DNA from: an uncultured Paracoccaceae bacterium | GTDB taxonomy: Bacteria > Pseudomonadota > Alphaproteobacteria > Rhodobacterales > Rhodobacteraceae | Length of the DNA: 64,000 nucleotides | Reading direction: 5' to 3' | Assembly: GCA_947503775.1 (NCBI GenBank) | Contig: CANNFE010000008.1 | Span: forward strand, 124,001-188,000 | Shown here: in pieces, positions 44,216 to 52,781 of the stretch | How the letters are laid out: every line of letters begins with the position of its first letter | How positions within the stretch are numbered: the stretch's first letter is position 1 | Notes under the pieces: model-generated | Seen by the model: only the letters and a program-made list of their open reading frames with translations | What the model was told of the DNA's origin: nothing | Database searches by the model: none | Made by a program: the position numbers and the translations under genes

Positions 44216-45673
44216 ATGGATGTCGTTCTCCTCTTCACGATGATCATCGGCTTTCTGCTGATCGGCGTGCCGATCGCAGTCAGCCTTGGCCTATCTTCGA
44301 TGATCTTCCTGCTGCTCTATTCGGACACGTCGCTCGCCTCGATCGCAGGCTCGCTCTATCAGGCGATGGCCGGGCACTACACGCTTCTGGCGATCCCCTT
44401 CTTCATCCTGGCCTCGACCTTCATGTCCACGGGCGGCGTGGCGCGGCGCATCATCCGCTTTTCCATCGCCTGTGTCGGCCATCTGCGCGGCGGCCTGGCG
44501 ATTGCGGGCGTCTTCGCCTGCATGATGTTCGCGGCCCTCTCGGGCTCCTCGCCCGCAACGGTCGTCGCCATCGGCACGATCGTGATCGCGGCCATGCGCC
44601 AGCAGGGCTATTCCAAGGATTTCGCTGCCGGCGTTATCTGTAACGCCGGCACGCTCGGCATCCTGATCCCGCCCTCTATCGTCATGGTCGTCTACGCGTC
44701 GGCCACGGATGTCTCGGTGGGGCGGATGTTCCTCGCCGGCGTCTTCCCGGGCCTGCTCGCGGGCTTCATGCTGATGGTCACCATCTACATCATGGCCACG
44801 ATCAAGAACATGCCCAAGGGCCAATGGGCCGGCTGGAGCGAGATCTGGGACAGCTTCCGCGACGCCTTCTGGGGTCTTCTGCTGATCGTCGTCATCATGG
44901 TCGGCATCTACGGTGTCCCCGGCGTGACCGGAGCGATCTTTACGCCGACCGAAGCCGCCGCCGTCGCGTCGGTCTACGCCTTCATCGTCGCCTGCTTTAT
45001 CTATCGCGACATGGGCCCGCTCGCGGCCAAGGGGATCGAGTACGACCCGATCACTGGCGTCCCGATCCAGGCCGAAAGCCTGTCAGCCGCCGCCGTCGTC
45101 CGCGAACGCTCCTCGCTTTTGCAAAAGCCCTGGGCGCTCGTGACCGCCTTCGTCCATCCCGACACGCGCGATACGCTCTTCGAGGCGGGCAAGCTGACGA
45201 TCACGCTGATGTTCATCATCGCCAATGCGCTGATCCTCAAACACGTGCTTACCGACGAACAGATCCCCCAGCATATCGCGAATGCGATGCTCGATGCCGG
45301 GCTGGGGCCGGTGATGTTTCTCATCATCGTCAACGTGATCCTGCTGATCGGCGGTCAGTTCATGGAGCCTTCGGGCCTCATCGTCATCGTCGCGCCCCTG
45401 GTATTTCCCATCGCGATCTCGCTGGGGATCGATCCGATCCACCTGGGCATCATCATGGTGGTGAACATGGAGATCGGGATGATCACGCCGCCCGTGGGTC
45501 TGAACCTCTTCGTGACCTCGGGCGTGGCCAAGATGCCGATGATGCGCGTTGTGCGCGCCGCCCTGCCGTTCCTGGGCGTGCTCTTCATCTTCCTGATCAT
45601 GATCACCTATATCCCGGCGATCTCGATCTGGCTTCCGACCCAGGTGATGGGACCGGAACTGGTCATTCAATAG
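44216..45673 (+). CDS. dctM: TRAP transporter large permease (DctM)
   Basis: A 485-residue, about 12-helix permease with ALSGSSPATVVAIGTIVIAA, NAGTLGILIPPSIVMVVYA and EIGMITPPVGLNLFVTSGVA, the conserved substrate-channel segments of DctM. A hydrophilic loop near 275-335 is longer than in many DctM proteins. It starts 5 bp after dctQ; the open frame begins earlier at 44153 but AGGA precedes the ATG at 44216. Confidence 0.93.
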   Translation: MDVVLLFTMIIGFLLIGVPIAVSLGLSSMIFLLLYSDTSLASIAGSLYQAMAGHYTLLAIPFFILASTFMSTGGVARRIIRFSIACVGHLRGGLAIAGVFACMMFAALSGSSPATVVAIGTIVIAAMRQQGYSKDFAAGVICNAGTLGILIPPSIVMVVYASATDVSVGRMFLAGVFPGLLAGFMLMVTIYIMATIKNMPKGQWAGWSEIWDSFRDAFWGLLLIVVIMVGIYGVPGVTGAIFTPTEAAAVASVYAFIVACFIYRDMGPLAAKGIEYDPITGVPIQAESLSAAAVVRERSSLLQKPWALVTAFVHPDTRDTLFEAGKLTITLMFIIANALILKHVLTDEQIPQHIANAMLDAGLGPVMFLIIVNVILLIGGQFMEPSGLIVIVAPLVFPIAISLGIDPIHLGIIMVVNMEIGMITPPVGLNLFVTSGVAKMPMMRVVRAALPFLGVLFIFLIMITYIPAISIWLPTQVMGPELVIQ

Positions 45674-45712
45674 GATCAAGCGGCGGATCCGGGCGGCAGC
45701 CGCCTGGATCGT

Positions 45713-45734
45713 GCATATTTAGGACAAGATGAAG
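45713..45734 (+). repeat. dispersed 22-bp intergenic element, copy 5 (after dctM)
   Basis: Plus strand: GCATATTT, AGGACA, AGATGAAG, followed by GAGAGGG. It lies 40 bp after the dctM stop and faces copy 6, which is inverted. Confidence 0.8.
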
Positions 45735-45898
45735 GAGAGGGTACGGTCCACCCCGTTCTCCGGCTTTCAGGGATTGGTTACCCATATAGTCCGAAGAACG
45801 GAGCTTCACCTTGTACCGCCATCGCCTTGCCAGGCTGTACGGCTCTCTCAGGAAAGCAGGTTAACCTTAACGCGGCCCTTACGAAGGAAGAATTTGCG

Positions 45899-45920
45899 CT
45901 TCATCTTGTCCAAAATATGC
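45899..45920 (-). repeat. dispersed 22-bp intergenic element, copy 6 (after tpiA)
   Basis: Minus strand: GCATATTT, TGGACA, AGATGAAG, preceded by AT to give ATATGCATAT directly after the tpiA stop. The ATG inside it opens an 18-codon basic frame (M-K-R-K-F-F...). It is inverted relative to copy 5. Confidence 0.8.
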
Positions 45921-45924
45921 ATAT

Positions 45925-46641
45925 TCAGACGGAGGCCTCCAGCGCGGACACGATCGGGCTGAACGCCTCGGCGGTCAGGCTCGCGCCGCCGACCAGGGCA
46001 CCGTCCACATTGGCAATCGCAAAGATTTCGGCCGCGTTGCTGCCTTTGACCGATCCGCCATAGAGAAGCGGCGTGTCCGCGGGGGACCTGTCGCGCAAGA
46101 GGGCATGGACCTCTTCGATCTGACCCGGTGTCGGCGTTCGGCCGGTTCCGATGGCCCAGACCGGTTCATAGGCGATGATCAATGGCGCGTCCGTCTTCGG
46201 CAGCGATCCGGCAAGCTGCGTTTCGATCACATCGAGGGTCTGGCCGCTGTCGCGCTGCTCCAGCGTTTCGCCAAGGCACAGGATCGGCGTCAGACTGGCC
46301 TCAAGTGCCGCCTCGGCCTTCTGCCGCACGAGCGCATCGCTCTCACCGTGATCGGCGCGGCGCTCGGAATGGCCGAGGATCACATGGCTCGCCCCTGCCG
46401 CCTTCAGCATGGCCGCCGAGACATCGCCGGTATGCGCGCCGGACGAGGCCGTGTGGCAATCCTGACCCCCGGTCTGGATCTTCATATCCGAAAGCCGTTC
46501 CGACAGGGCCGCCAGCAGCGTTGCCGGCGGACACAGCAGAAGAGTGACGCCTGGATCCGGATGCTGTCGCGCCAGCGCATCGACCTCGCCCAGATCGGGG
46601 GCATTCATCTTCCAGTTTCCGGCGGCGATCTTTTGCGGCAT
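45925..46641 (-). CDS. tpiA: triose-phosphate isomerase
   Basis: Interconverts dihydroxyacetone phosphate and glyceraldehyde 3-phosphate. [10 protein letters not shown] holds the catalytic Lys, ILGHSERR the His and [16 protein letters not shown] the Glu and the flexible loop; [14 protein letters not shown] is the phosphate site. The frame continues to 46785 but the ATG at 46641 gives the normal start. At 238 residues it is slightly short. It begins one base after the tfoX-like stop. Confidence 0.94.
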   Translation of the reverse strand: MPQKIAAGNWKMNAPDLGEVDALARQHPDPGVTLLLCPPATLLAALSERLSDMKIQTGGQDCHTASSGAHTGDVSAAMLKAAGASHVILGHSERRADHGESDALVRQKAEAALEASLTPILCLGETLEQRDSGQTLDVIETQLAGSLPKTDAPLIIAYEPVWAIGTGRTPTPGQIEEVHALLRDRSPADTPLLYGGSVKGSNAAEIFAIANVDGALVGGASLTAEAFSPIVSALEASV

Positions 46642-46642
46642 G

Positions 46643-46972
46643 TCAGCTCTCCAATTCGGCCAGGCTTGCCGTCGCGAGATCGCAGGCAAGGTCTGGATCG
46701 TCAAGCGCCGCATCGGGCAGCGTCCAGTACGGCATCGCGCCCGAGCGTCCGTTCGAGCGGGTATAGTGCCATTTCTCGCCGCCAAGCGATTCGATCCGAG
46801 GAATGCTGCCGGGCGTGCCCTTCAGCAGGATCTGCCCATCCGACCGCACCAGCGCAAAAAGCGTCCCCTCGCGATAGATCAGCCGCCCGCCCATCATCGC
46901 GCGGGTGCTCAAATCGCCCAGATCATCGAAAAGCTCGAGGGCCGCCGCGACATCCGCTGCCGAGACGCCCAT
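46643..46972 (-). CDS. TfoX/Sxy N-terminal-domain protein
   Basis: A 109-residue protein with the TfoX N-terminal pattern LGDLSTRAMMGGRLIYREGTLFALV and GEKWHYTRSNGRSGAMPYW (in part). Full TfoX regulates competence genes; single-domain versions are widespread in alphaproteobacteria and of unclear function. It lies between the A-type Fe-S carrier and tpiA with gaps of 6 and 1 bp. Confidence 0.8.
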   Translation of the reverse strand: MGVSAADVAAALELFDDLGDLSTRAMMGGRLIYREGTLFALVRSDGQILLKGTPGSIPRIESLGGEKWHYTRSNGRSGAMPYWTLPDAALDDPDLACDLATASLAELES

Positions 46973-46978
46973 GGAAGA

Positions 46979-47341
46979 TCAGCTGGCAAAAAGTGTGGCG
47001 TCAAACTTGATGCTTTCGCCGCAGCCGCAAGCCTCGGTCACGTTCGGATTGCGAAACTTGAAGCCGCTTTCTAGAAGCGAGGTTTCGTAATCGATCTCGG
47101 TGCCGAAGAGGAACATCTGCGCCATCGGCGCGATCATCACCCGGGCCGCGCCTTCCTCGACCACCTCGTCGAGGGGATCGATCTCGGTCACGTAGTCCAT
47201 CGTGTATTCCATGCCCGCGCAGCCGCCCTTCTTGACGCCGATCCGCAGGCCCTGATGGCCGTCCTTTTCCATCAGCCGCGCGATCTGGGCGGCGGCTTTA
47301 GGCGTGATCGTGACGGCTTGCTTGCCCGGAATAGCGAACAT
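46979..47341 (-). CDS. A-type iron-sulfur carrier (HesB/IscA/SufA family)
   Basis: A 120-residue protein with VTITPKAAAQIARLM, the first ligand Cys in KKGGCAGMEYTMDY and the C-terminal pair in EACGCGESI. These proteins carry and deliver [Fe-S] clusters. The frame runs back to 47581, but the ATG at 47341 gives the family length. sufT, another Fe-S maturation gene, is 5 kb away. Confidence 0.9.
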   Translation of the reverse strand: MFAIPGKQAVTITPKAAAQIARLMEKDGHQGLRIGVKKGGCAGMEYTMDYVTEIDPLDEVVEEGAARVMIAPMAQMFLFGTEIDYETSLLESGFKFRNPNVTEACGCGESIKFDATLFAS

Positions 47342-47411
47342 GGATGCGATCTCCTTCGCTGCGTAATCTAAGGCCCGAGCGGCGGGCTCACAAGCCCCCG
47401 GACCGGACCAT

Positions 47412-47433
47412 GCATATTTGTGACAAGATGAAG
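47412..47433 (+). repeat. dispersed 22-bp intergenic element, copy 7 (maa/hesB gap)
   Basis: Plus strand: GCATATTT, GTGACA, AGATGAAG. It lies in the gap between two minus-strand genes and is oriented against them. Confidence 0.8.
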
Positions 47434-47442
47434 CAGGCCGCG

Positions 47443-47985
47443 TCAGCGCAGGGGCCGGGCCGGATTTCCAGCGACCGTTATGCCGTCCGGGACGTCGCGG
47501 GTGACAACGCTGCCCGCGCCGATCACCGCGCCGTCGCCGACAGTCACGCCCGGCAGGATCAGCGCGCCGCCGCCGATCCACACATCGGAGCCGATGAAGA
47601 CGGGCTTGCCCATTTCAACGCCTTCCGCGCGGGCGGCGGCATCGCGGGGATGATCGGCGGTCAGGATCTGCGTGCCCGGGCCGATCTGAGTGCGGGGCCC
47701 GATCGTCACGCGGCAGACATCGAGGATCACGCAGCCATAGTTGAGAAAGACCTCGTCGCCCAGATCGATATGCACGCCGTAATCGACATAGAAAGGCGGG
47801 CGGATGGTGGCGCGGGTCTCGCGACCCAGCAGATCGGCAAGCAGGGCCGCCCGATGTTCGTCCTCACCATAGACGGTCGCATTATAATCCCGCATCAGCC
47901 GCTGCGCGCGCTTGCGCAACGCGACCAGATCGGGATCGCCGGGGCGGTAGGAGGCGCCCGCCAGCATCTTTTCAAGTTCTGTCAT
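47443..47985 (-). CDS. maa: sugar O-acetyltransferase (maltose/galactoside/NodL type)
   Basis: A 180-residue left-handed beta-helix acetyltransferase. The N-terminal MLAGASYRPGDPDLVALRKRA is the maltose-acetyltransferase-type cap; hexapeptide repeats follow (VFLNYGCVILDVCRVTIGP, VFIGSDVWIGGGALILPG, GDGAVIGAGSVVTRDVPDG) and the catalytic His is in ILTADHPRDA. Acceptor sugar unknown. Confidence 0.88.
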   Translation of the reverse strand: MTELEKMLAGASYRPGDPDLVALRKRAQRLMRDYNATVYGEDEHRAALLADLLGRETRATIRPPFYVDYGVHIDLGDEVFLNYGCVILDVCRVTIGPRTQIGPGTQILTADHPRDAAARAEGVEMGKPVFIGSDVWIGGGALILPGVTVGDGAVIGAGSVVTRDVPDGITVAGNPARPLR

Positions 47986-48039
47986 GGGCCTCAGGCGAGC
48001 AGGGCAGGGCGGCGCCGTACAAGCGCCGCCCCGATTGGC

Positions 48040-49299
48040 TCAAAGGCCAAAGCAGTTGGCGTAGAAGGTCGTCGTCGCGGGCCAGTCCGAGAAGACGCCG
48101 ACCACGCCGACATCCTGCGCCAGAACGTGCAGCAGCTCGTAATAGGCCGCATCGCTATCCGTCGTTTCGGCAATCGACTGGAAGTACCAGCCGCCGCCCT
48201 CCGCCAGCGGCCCCGACCGCTCGAGCGTCCAGGTGATGATATTGAGCCCGGCGGCCTGCGCCTCCTCGGCCCAGAGCGATGGCACGATCTCGCCCGCATC
48301 ATTGGTCGTCACCAGAACCCAGAGCGGCGGCGCGATATATTGCACGCCCTGATCGGCATAGCTTTGCAGCGAGGCAGGCCAGGTCTCCAGATCCATCGGC
48401 GACCAGCCCTCGATATCATAGTGATCGACAAGATAGACCGCCTGCGCGCCGAACTCCGGCTCGGCCCCGATCCAGTAAAGTACATCGTCAAGGTTGAAGC
48501 TCTGCAGCCAGACGTTTTCGGCCGGAATACCCGCCGCCTTGTACTCGTCGACCAGCTTTTGCGCGTAATCCTCCTGGCTGAAGCCGTTGAACGGCATCTC
48601 GACCGACGCGCTCTTAAGCTCGGGCGTGAATTTCGCGCCCAGCGAGGCGAAAAGCTCGATGGATTCGGCATGGGTCATCAACGTCGCGCCGTCCGAATAA
48701 AGCGTCGAGCGCCAGTCGGCCACGCCGCCCATGCTCTCTTCCGGCGTCGTGGCGGCGGCATTGAAGCTGTCCATCTTCGGCTCCAGCGTGCGGAACTGCT
48801 CGAGCGTGATTTCCGATGTCCGGCATTCGGCGGCCGCGTCCGTATCGCCAGAGACGGGCGAGAAGGGCACGTTGCAGGTCGAGGCCAGATCGGTCGTCAG
48901 GATGTTCGTCGTCGTGTGCAGATCGTTCTGCGCATGACGGCAGACGAGTTCCTGATCGGCGGTGAAGGTCACGTCGCATTCAAGGATACCCGCCCCCATC
49001 CGTGCGGCGGCGAGGTTCGATTCCACCGTATGCTCGGGAAAGAGCAGCGGCGCCCCGCGATGGCCGATCGAGAAATCGCTGCGGCTCGGCTCCTGGCCCA
49101 GACAGGCGGTCAGCGTGTCCTTGAGCTCGCCGTCCTCCAGCTTGTCGATCAGATAGGCCGGGCGCGGGCCGTAATCGATCTGCGCGGTGCCATCGCTTTC
49201 GTGACCGGCAGCCAGAAGAGGTCCGGCGCAGCTCAGCACAGCCAGAACGGACAGCGCCGAGGCGGGCGGGGCCAAGGCAGATGGGGATCGTATCGTCAT
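48040..49299 (-). CDS. glpQ: secreted glycerophosphodiester phosphodiesterase
   Basis: A 419-residue protein with a signal peptide (ALSVLAVLSCAGPLLAAG). The catalytic opening FSIGHRGAPLLFPEHTVE, then GILECDVTFTADQELVCRHA carries the metal ligands and general acid/base His of GDPD enzymes. It releases glycerol 3-phosphate from glycerophosphodiesters in the periplasm. A Cys-rich insert (TCNVPFSP, AAAECRTSE) suggests disulfides. Confidence 0.9.
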   Translation of the reverse strand: MTIRSPSALAPPASALSVLAVLSCAGPLLAAGHESDGTAQIDYGPRPAYLIDKLEDGELKDTLTACLGQEPSRSDFSIGHRGAPLLFPEHTVESNLAAARMGAGILECDVTFTADQELVCRHAQNDLHTTTNILTTDLASTCNVPFSPVSGDTDAAAECRTSEITLEQFRTLEPKMDSFNAAATTPEESMGGVADWRSTLYSDGATLMTHAESIELFASLGAKFTPELKSASVEMPFNGFSQEDYAQKLVDEYKAAGIPAENVWLQSFNLDDVLYWIGAEPEFGAQAVYLVDHYDIEGWSPMDLETWPASLQSYADQGVQYIAPPLWVLVTTNDAGEIVPSLWAEEAQAAGLNIITWTLERSGPLAEGGGWYFQSIAETTDSDAAYYELLHVLAQDVGVVGVFSDWPATTTFYANCFGL

Positions 49300-49393
49300 G
49301 AAGTCGTCTCCTTACTAGTAAGCCGGACATGGCGAACCAAGGTAACAGCACTGTACCGGTTTGATGACGACTGGGTGATGCCGCGCCGTGCGG

Positions 49394-50227
49394 TCAGATC
49401 CCTTCGGGTCGTCCTTTGAGATAACGCGCAAGAGCAGAGAGCGCGGCCCGGATGGGCGGATCATGGCGACCTTCGTGGTGGCTGACCAGCCATTCCTCGC
49501 TCTGCAATGCGGCAATCGGCTCTCCGATCTGGCGCAGCCCGGGCCGGTCGCGCCCGGCAAAGACAGGCAGCACGACGCGGCCCATCCCGGCTTCGGCCAT
49601 GGCGCGCGCCAGCTGGGGAGAGTTGGCGCGGGTCGCAATGTCAGCCCCGTGATGCTCCAGCACCCACTGGCCCGACGGCGTGCGTGCCGCGTCATGCGAA
49701 GGCCCGATCCAGCGCTTCACCTTGGGCGAGGCGGCAAAGACGGCATAATCCACCACGCCTGTCTTCTGTCCGGCCAGCCAGGTCTGCGTCGGGCGGCGGT
49801 TGCGAATGCCGATATCGATTTCGCGCCGGGCGATATCCATGTCCAGATCGCAATGGACGAAATCGGGCAGCCATTGCGCCTTGGCCGTCCAGATCGCCCC
49901 CATGTTCTGCGCCAGATCAAGAGCTGTCCATGTCCCCGCCGAGATCCGCACAGGTGCGGGACCGGCGGTCTTGCCCAGATCGATTCCGGCCGCGACCTGC
50001 TCCATCCGGATCGCGCCATCGGCCAGCGCCTGCCCCTCGACGGTCAGGGCATAGCCGCGCGCGCCGTGGTGAAAGATCTTGCGCCCTGTCTCCCGCTCGA
50101 GCGCGCGCATCCGCCGCGACAGCGTGGCCTGGCTGACGCCGGTCTCCTCGGCGGCGCGGGCCAGGCTCCCCGTTCGGGCGACGGCGGCCAGGTATTTCAG
50201 ATCGTCCCAGTCCGTATCGGCTTTCAT
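49394..50227 (-). CDS. LysR family transcriptional regulator
   Basis: A 277-residue regulator. The helix-turn-helix is in TGSLARAAEETGVSQATLSR, followed by RRMRALERETGRKIFHHGARG and a substrate-binding domain. Target unknown. It diverges from the 48-residue gene at 50319, 92 bp away, which may be its target. Confidence 0.88.
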   Translation of the reverse strand: MKADTDWDDLKYLAAVARTGSLARAAEETGVSQATLSRRMRALERETGRKIFHHGARGYALTVEGQALADGAIRMEQVAAGIDLGKTAGPAPVRISAGTWTALDLAQNMGAIWTAKAQWLPDFVHCDLDMDIARREIDIGIRNRRPTQTWLAGQKTGVVDYAVFAASPKVKRWIGPSHDAARTPSGQWVLEHHGADIATRANSPQLARAMAEAGMGRVVLPVFAGRDRPGLRQIGEPIAALQSEEWLVSHHEGRHDPPIRAALSALARYLKGRPEGI

Positions 50228-50318
50228 TTCTGCAAATCCAATCTCGATCCCGGCGCCTGCCGGGCAAGACAGCGGCTCCTTAGGGTCCCCTTAGGCACAA
50301 ACCCAAAGGAGAGACCTC

Positions 50319-50465
50319 ATGCGGTATATCCCCCTCGAACTTAGCCCGTCCCAGCTCGAGACGGAATACGAGAAAGAGCAGCGGCACTTTGCAGAATTGA
50401 AAGAGCAGTTGCAGCAGCGCAAGCGGTCCCGCGTCATGCGGATCCTCCGGTCGCTGCTGCCTTAG
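50319..50465 (+). CDS. 48-residue micro-protein, unknown
   Basis: A short frame with a strong ribosome site (AAAGGAGAG six bases before the ATG). The product is charged and helical: MRYIPLELSPSQLETEYEKE, then QRHFAELKEQLQQRKRSR and a C-terminal MRILRSLLP. A short coiled coil or amphipathic helix is likely. The stop overlaps the end of the convergent mscS gene by 4 bp. No match was recognised. Confidence 0.6.
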   Translation: MRYIPLELSPSQLETEYEKEQRHFAELKEQLQQRKRSRVMRILRSLLP

Positions 50466-52114
50466 GCCGCTTCGGCCGGATTGGCCTCGGGGAAGATCGG
50501 CTCGCCCTTCTCCTCGAGGCTGCGCCCATGGCGGATCAGCTTCTCGCGCATCTCGCAGGCCATCGCCCAAGCGGTGTTCGGGTTCCGGCAGGGCAGGCAG
50601 AAGGTCACGTCCTGCCCGAACACATCCTGCCCTGTGACGCGCACCTGCAGATCGTCCTTCTCGCCCAGCTCGCCTTCTTCCAGCTCCTCGGCGAAATCGT
50701 AAAACACCTTGCGAAACAGATCGACATCCGCGTCATGGCGCATCTTCAGCACGATCAGGCGGATCAGCTCGCTATGCTTGAGCGTCCAGTTCTCGAACGG
50801 CTCGGACACGAACTCATTGACCGGCACGATTAGCCGTACCCCGGTCCAGACGCGCAGCTGCACATAGGTAAAATGGATCCGCTCCACATCGCAGATCTCG
50901 CCTTTGTAGACGATCCGGTCGCCGATCCGCGCCGCCTGGTTCAGCGCGATCTGCATCGAGGCCATGATATTGCCCAGCACCGTGCGCGCGGCAAAGGCCA
51001 GGATCAGCGTCAGCGCTCCGGCCGAGGCCAGAAGCGAGAACCCCAGCGTGTTGAACACATCCGCCTGCGTCAGGACGATCCCGCCGCCGATGAGGACGAT
51101 CAGAATGATCAACGCCCGCCGCCCGGCAGCGATCCGGGTCACAAGCGCCCTGAACTCGGAATTCTCCAGCTCTTTGAGCGAATTGTCGTGAAGGTTCACC
51201 ATCCGGTCGAGCACGGCATCCACGACATTCACGACCAGCATCAGCGCCGCGATGACAAAGCCCAGCGCGATCAAAGGTCCCAGGATCGTGCTGATCTGCC
51301 CCGAAAAGACAAAGAGGCTGGTCGTCAGCGACGAGATCACGAAGGTCACGACGAAGAAGATCAGCGGCATCCGAACCGCATGGACGATATCGCCGCCAAG
51401 CCGGCTGTCCGTGCGCGCCGCCAGCCGTTTCATCAACCGGCGCGTCGCCATCCCGGCCAGCAGAGCCAGAAGCAGCACGATCGGCAGGCCGATCACCTCC
51501 CAGATCATCAGGTTCCAGAACGTATCCGCCCGCATCCAGTCCGGCAGCCATTCCTCGAACCGGGTCGGCCCGTAAAGCTCGAACAGCGCATCGACATTGG
51601 CCACGCTCTGCGAGGAGAAGATCCAGACCGCATCGCCATCCGCAGGCTTGATCCGGTTCAGCCGGATGGCGACCGACCGGTCCTCCAGATCGAGGATCCA
51701 CATCAGAAGCGACCGCCGAACCTCTCCGGCCACCGCGCTGTCGGAGGTCGCCAAAGCATCGAGGGAGTCGGGCCGCTCAAGAAGGAACTGCCAGTCGATG
51801 ATGACCTTCCGGTCGATGATCGTGTTCAGCTTGCGCGCCAGATCCTCGCCTCGCGCCGCCTGTTCGGAGGGCTCGAAATCGGACAGGTCCATCAGATGCG
51901 CCGCAGTCTCGAATTCGTTCGCCGCCGCCGCATCGAGCAGCGCCTCGATCGTCGATTGCGGCGTGGACCGGTCCAGGTCCCCCGGCGCGGCGCCCAAGCC
52001 TTCGTTCAGGCGGTCCACCTCGAAATAGGGTTCGATCGCCAGCGCAGGCAGCGTCAGGCAAAGCCAGAAAAGCGCCGCCAGCGCCAAGCGAAAAGAAGAT
52101 CTGAGAAACACCAT
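50462..52114 (-). CDS. MscS-family mechanosensitive channel
   Basis: About 550 residues. A signal peptide (LALAALFWLCLTLPALA) and a periplasmic domain of about 170 residues are followed by four or five membrane helices and the MscS core: GFSLLASAGALTLILAFAARTV, NIMASMQIALNQAARIGDRI and VPVNEFVSEPFENWT. It releases solutes under hypo-osmotic stress. The frame extends to 52168, but the ATG at 52114 places the signal peptide at the N-terminus. Confidence 0.88.
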   Translation of the reverse strand: MVFLRSSFRLALAALFWLCLTLPALAIEPYFEVDRLNEGLGAAPGDLDRSTPQSTIEALLDAAAANEFETAAHLMDLSDFEPSEQAARGEDLARKLNTIIDRKVIIDWQFLLERPDSLDALATSDSAVAGEVRRSLLMWILDLEDRSVAIRLNRIKPADGDAVWIFSSQSVANVDALFELYGPTRFEEWLPDWMRADTFWNLMIWEVIGLPIVLLLALLAGMATRRLMKRLAARTDSRLGGDIVHAVRMPLIFFVVTFVISSLTTSLFVFSGQISTILGPLIALGFVIAALMLVVNVVDAVLDRMVNLHDNSLKELENSEFRALVTRIAAGRRALIILIVLIGGGIVLTQADVFNTLGFSLLASAGALTLILAFAARTVLGNIMASMQIALNQAARIGDRIVYKGEICDVERIHFTYVQLRVWTGVRLIVPVNEFVSEPFENWTLKHSELIRLIVLKMRHDADVDLFRKVFYDFAEELEEGELGEKDDLQVRVTGQDVFGQDVTFCLPCRNPNTAWAMACEMREKLIRHGRSLEEKGEPIFPEANPAEAA

Positions 52115-52148
52115 CGCCGGATCAACCGGCGAGGGCAGGCAGGGTTCC

Positions 52149-52511
52149 TTACATGAACCCCAGCTCAAGCCGCGCCTCGTCCGACATCATGTCCATCCCC
52201 CAGGGCGGCTCCCAGGTCAGATCGACATCGACGCTCTGCACACCGGGCACCGCGCTCACCGCATCGGCAACCCATCCGGGCATCTCTCCCGCCACCGGAC
52301 AGCCCGGAGCGGTTAGGGTCATGATGACATTCACCTTGCTCTCGTCGCTGATCTCGATCGTGTAGACGAGACCCAGATCAAAGATATTCACAGGAATTTC
52401 AGGATCATAGACCGATCGGCACGCCTCCACGATGGCCTCGTGCAACGGGTGGTCTGTCGAAGAGGGCGCGATCAGGGGTGCGCCTTCCATCTGCGGCTGT
52501 GGCTCGGACAT
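52149..52511 (-). CDS. sufT: SufT / MIP18-family Fe-S maturation protein
   Basis: A 120-residue DUF59 protein: YDPEIPVNIFDLGLVYTIEI, then VIMTLTAPGCPVAGEMPGWV with the conserved Cys and a terminal LTWEPPWGMDMMSDEARLEL. SufT helps mature Fe-S proteins. The open frame runs back to 52709, but the ATG at 52511 gives the family length. Confidence 0.9.
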   Translation of the reverse strand: MSEPQPQMEGAPLIAPSSTDHPLHEAIVEACRSVYDPEIPVNIFDLGLVYTIEISDESKVNVIMTLTAPGCPVAGEMPGWVADAVSAVPGVQSVDVDLTWEPPWGMDMMSDEARLELGFM

Positions 52512-52781
52512 GGGTACTCCGCTGTCAATCCTGAGCGAAGATATAGGGATTTCGCCTCCAAGCGTCCAGAGACGCCGCACCGTCACTGGCCCGCTCTGTT
52601 TCCACATCGAGCATAATTCGGCCCGATTTCCCGGATACGCGAGTGCTGAGACACGGCTCCATTCGTATAAGGCGCGATCCGTGACAGACGCGATCATCTC
52701 AGCAGACAAATCGAGAGATCATCCCTTTGGCATCGCCGGATAATCCGCTATCAGGCGGATCTGGTACAGCAGGGGTCAAGG

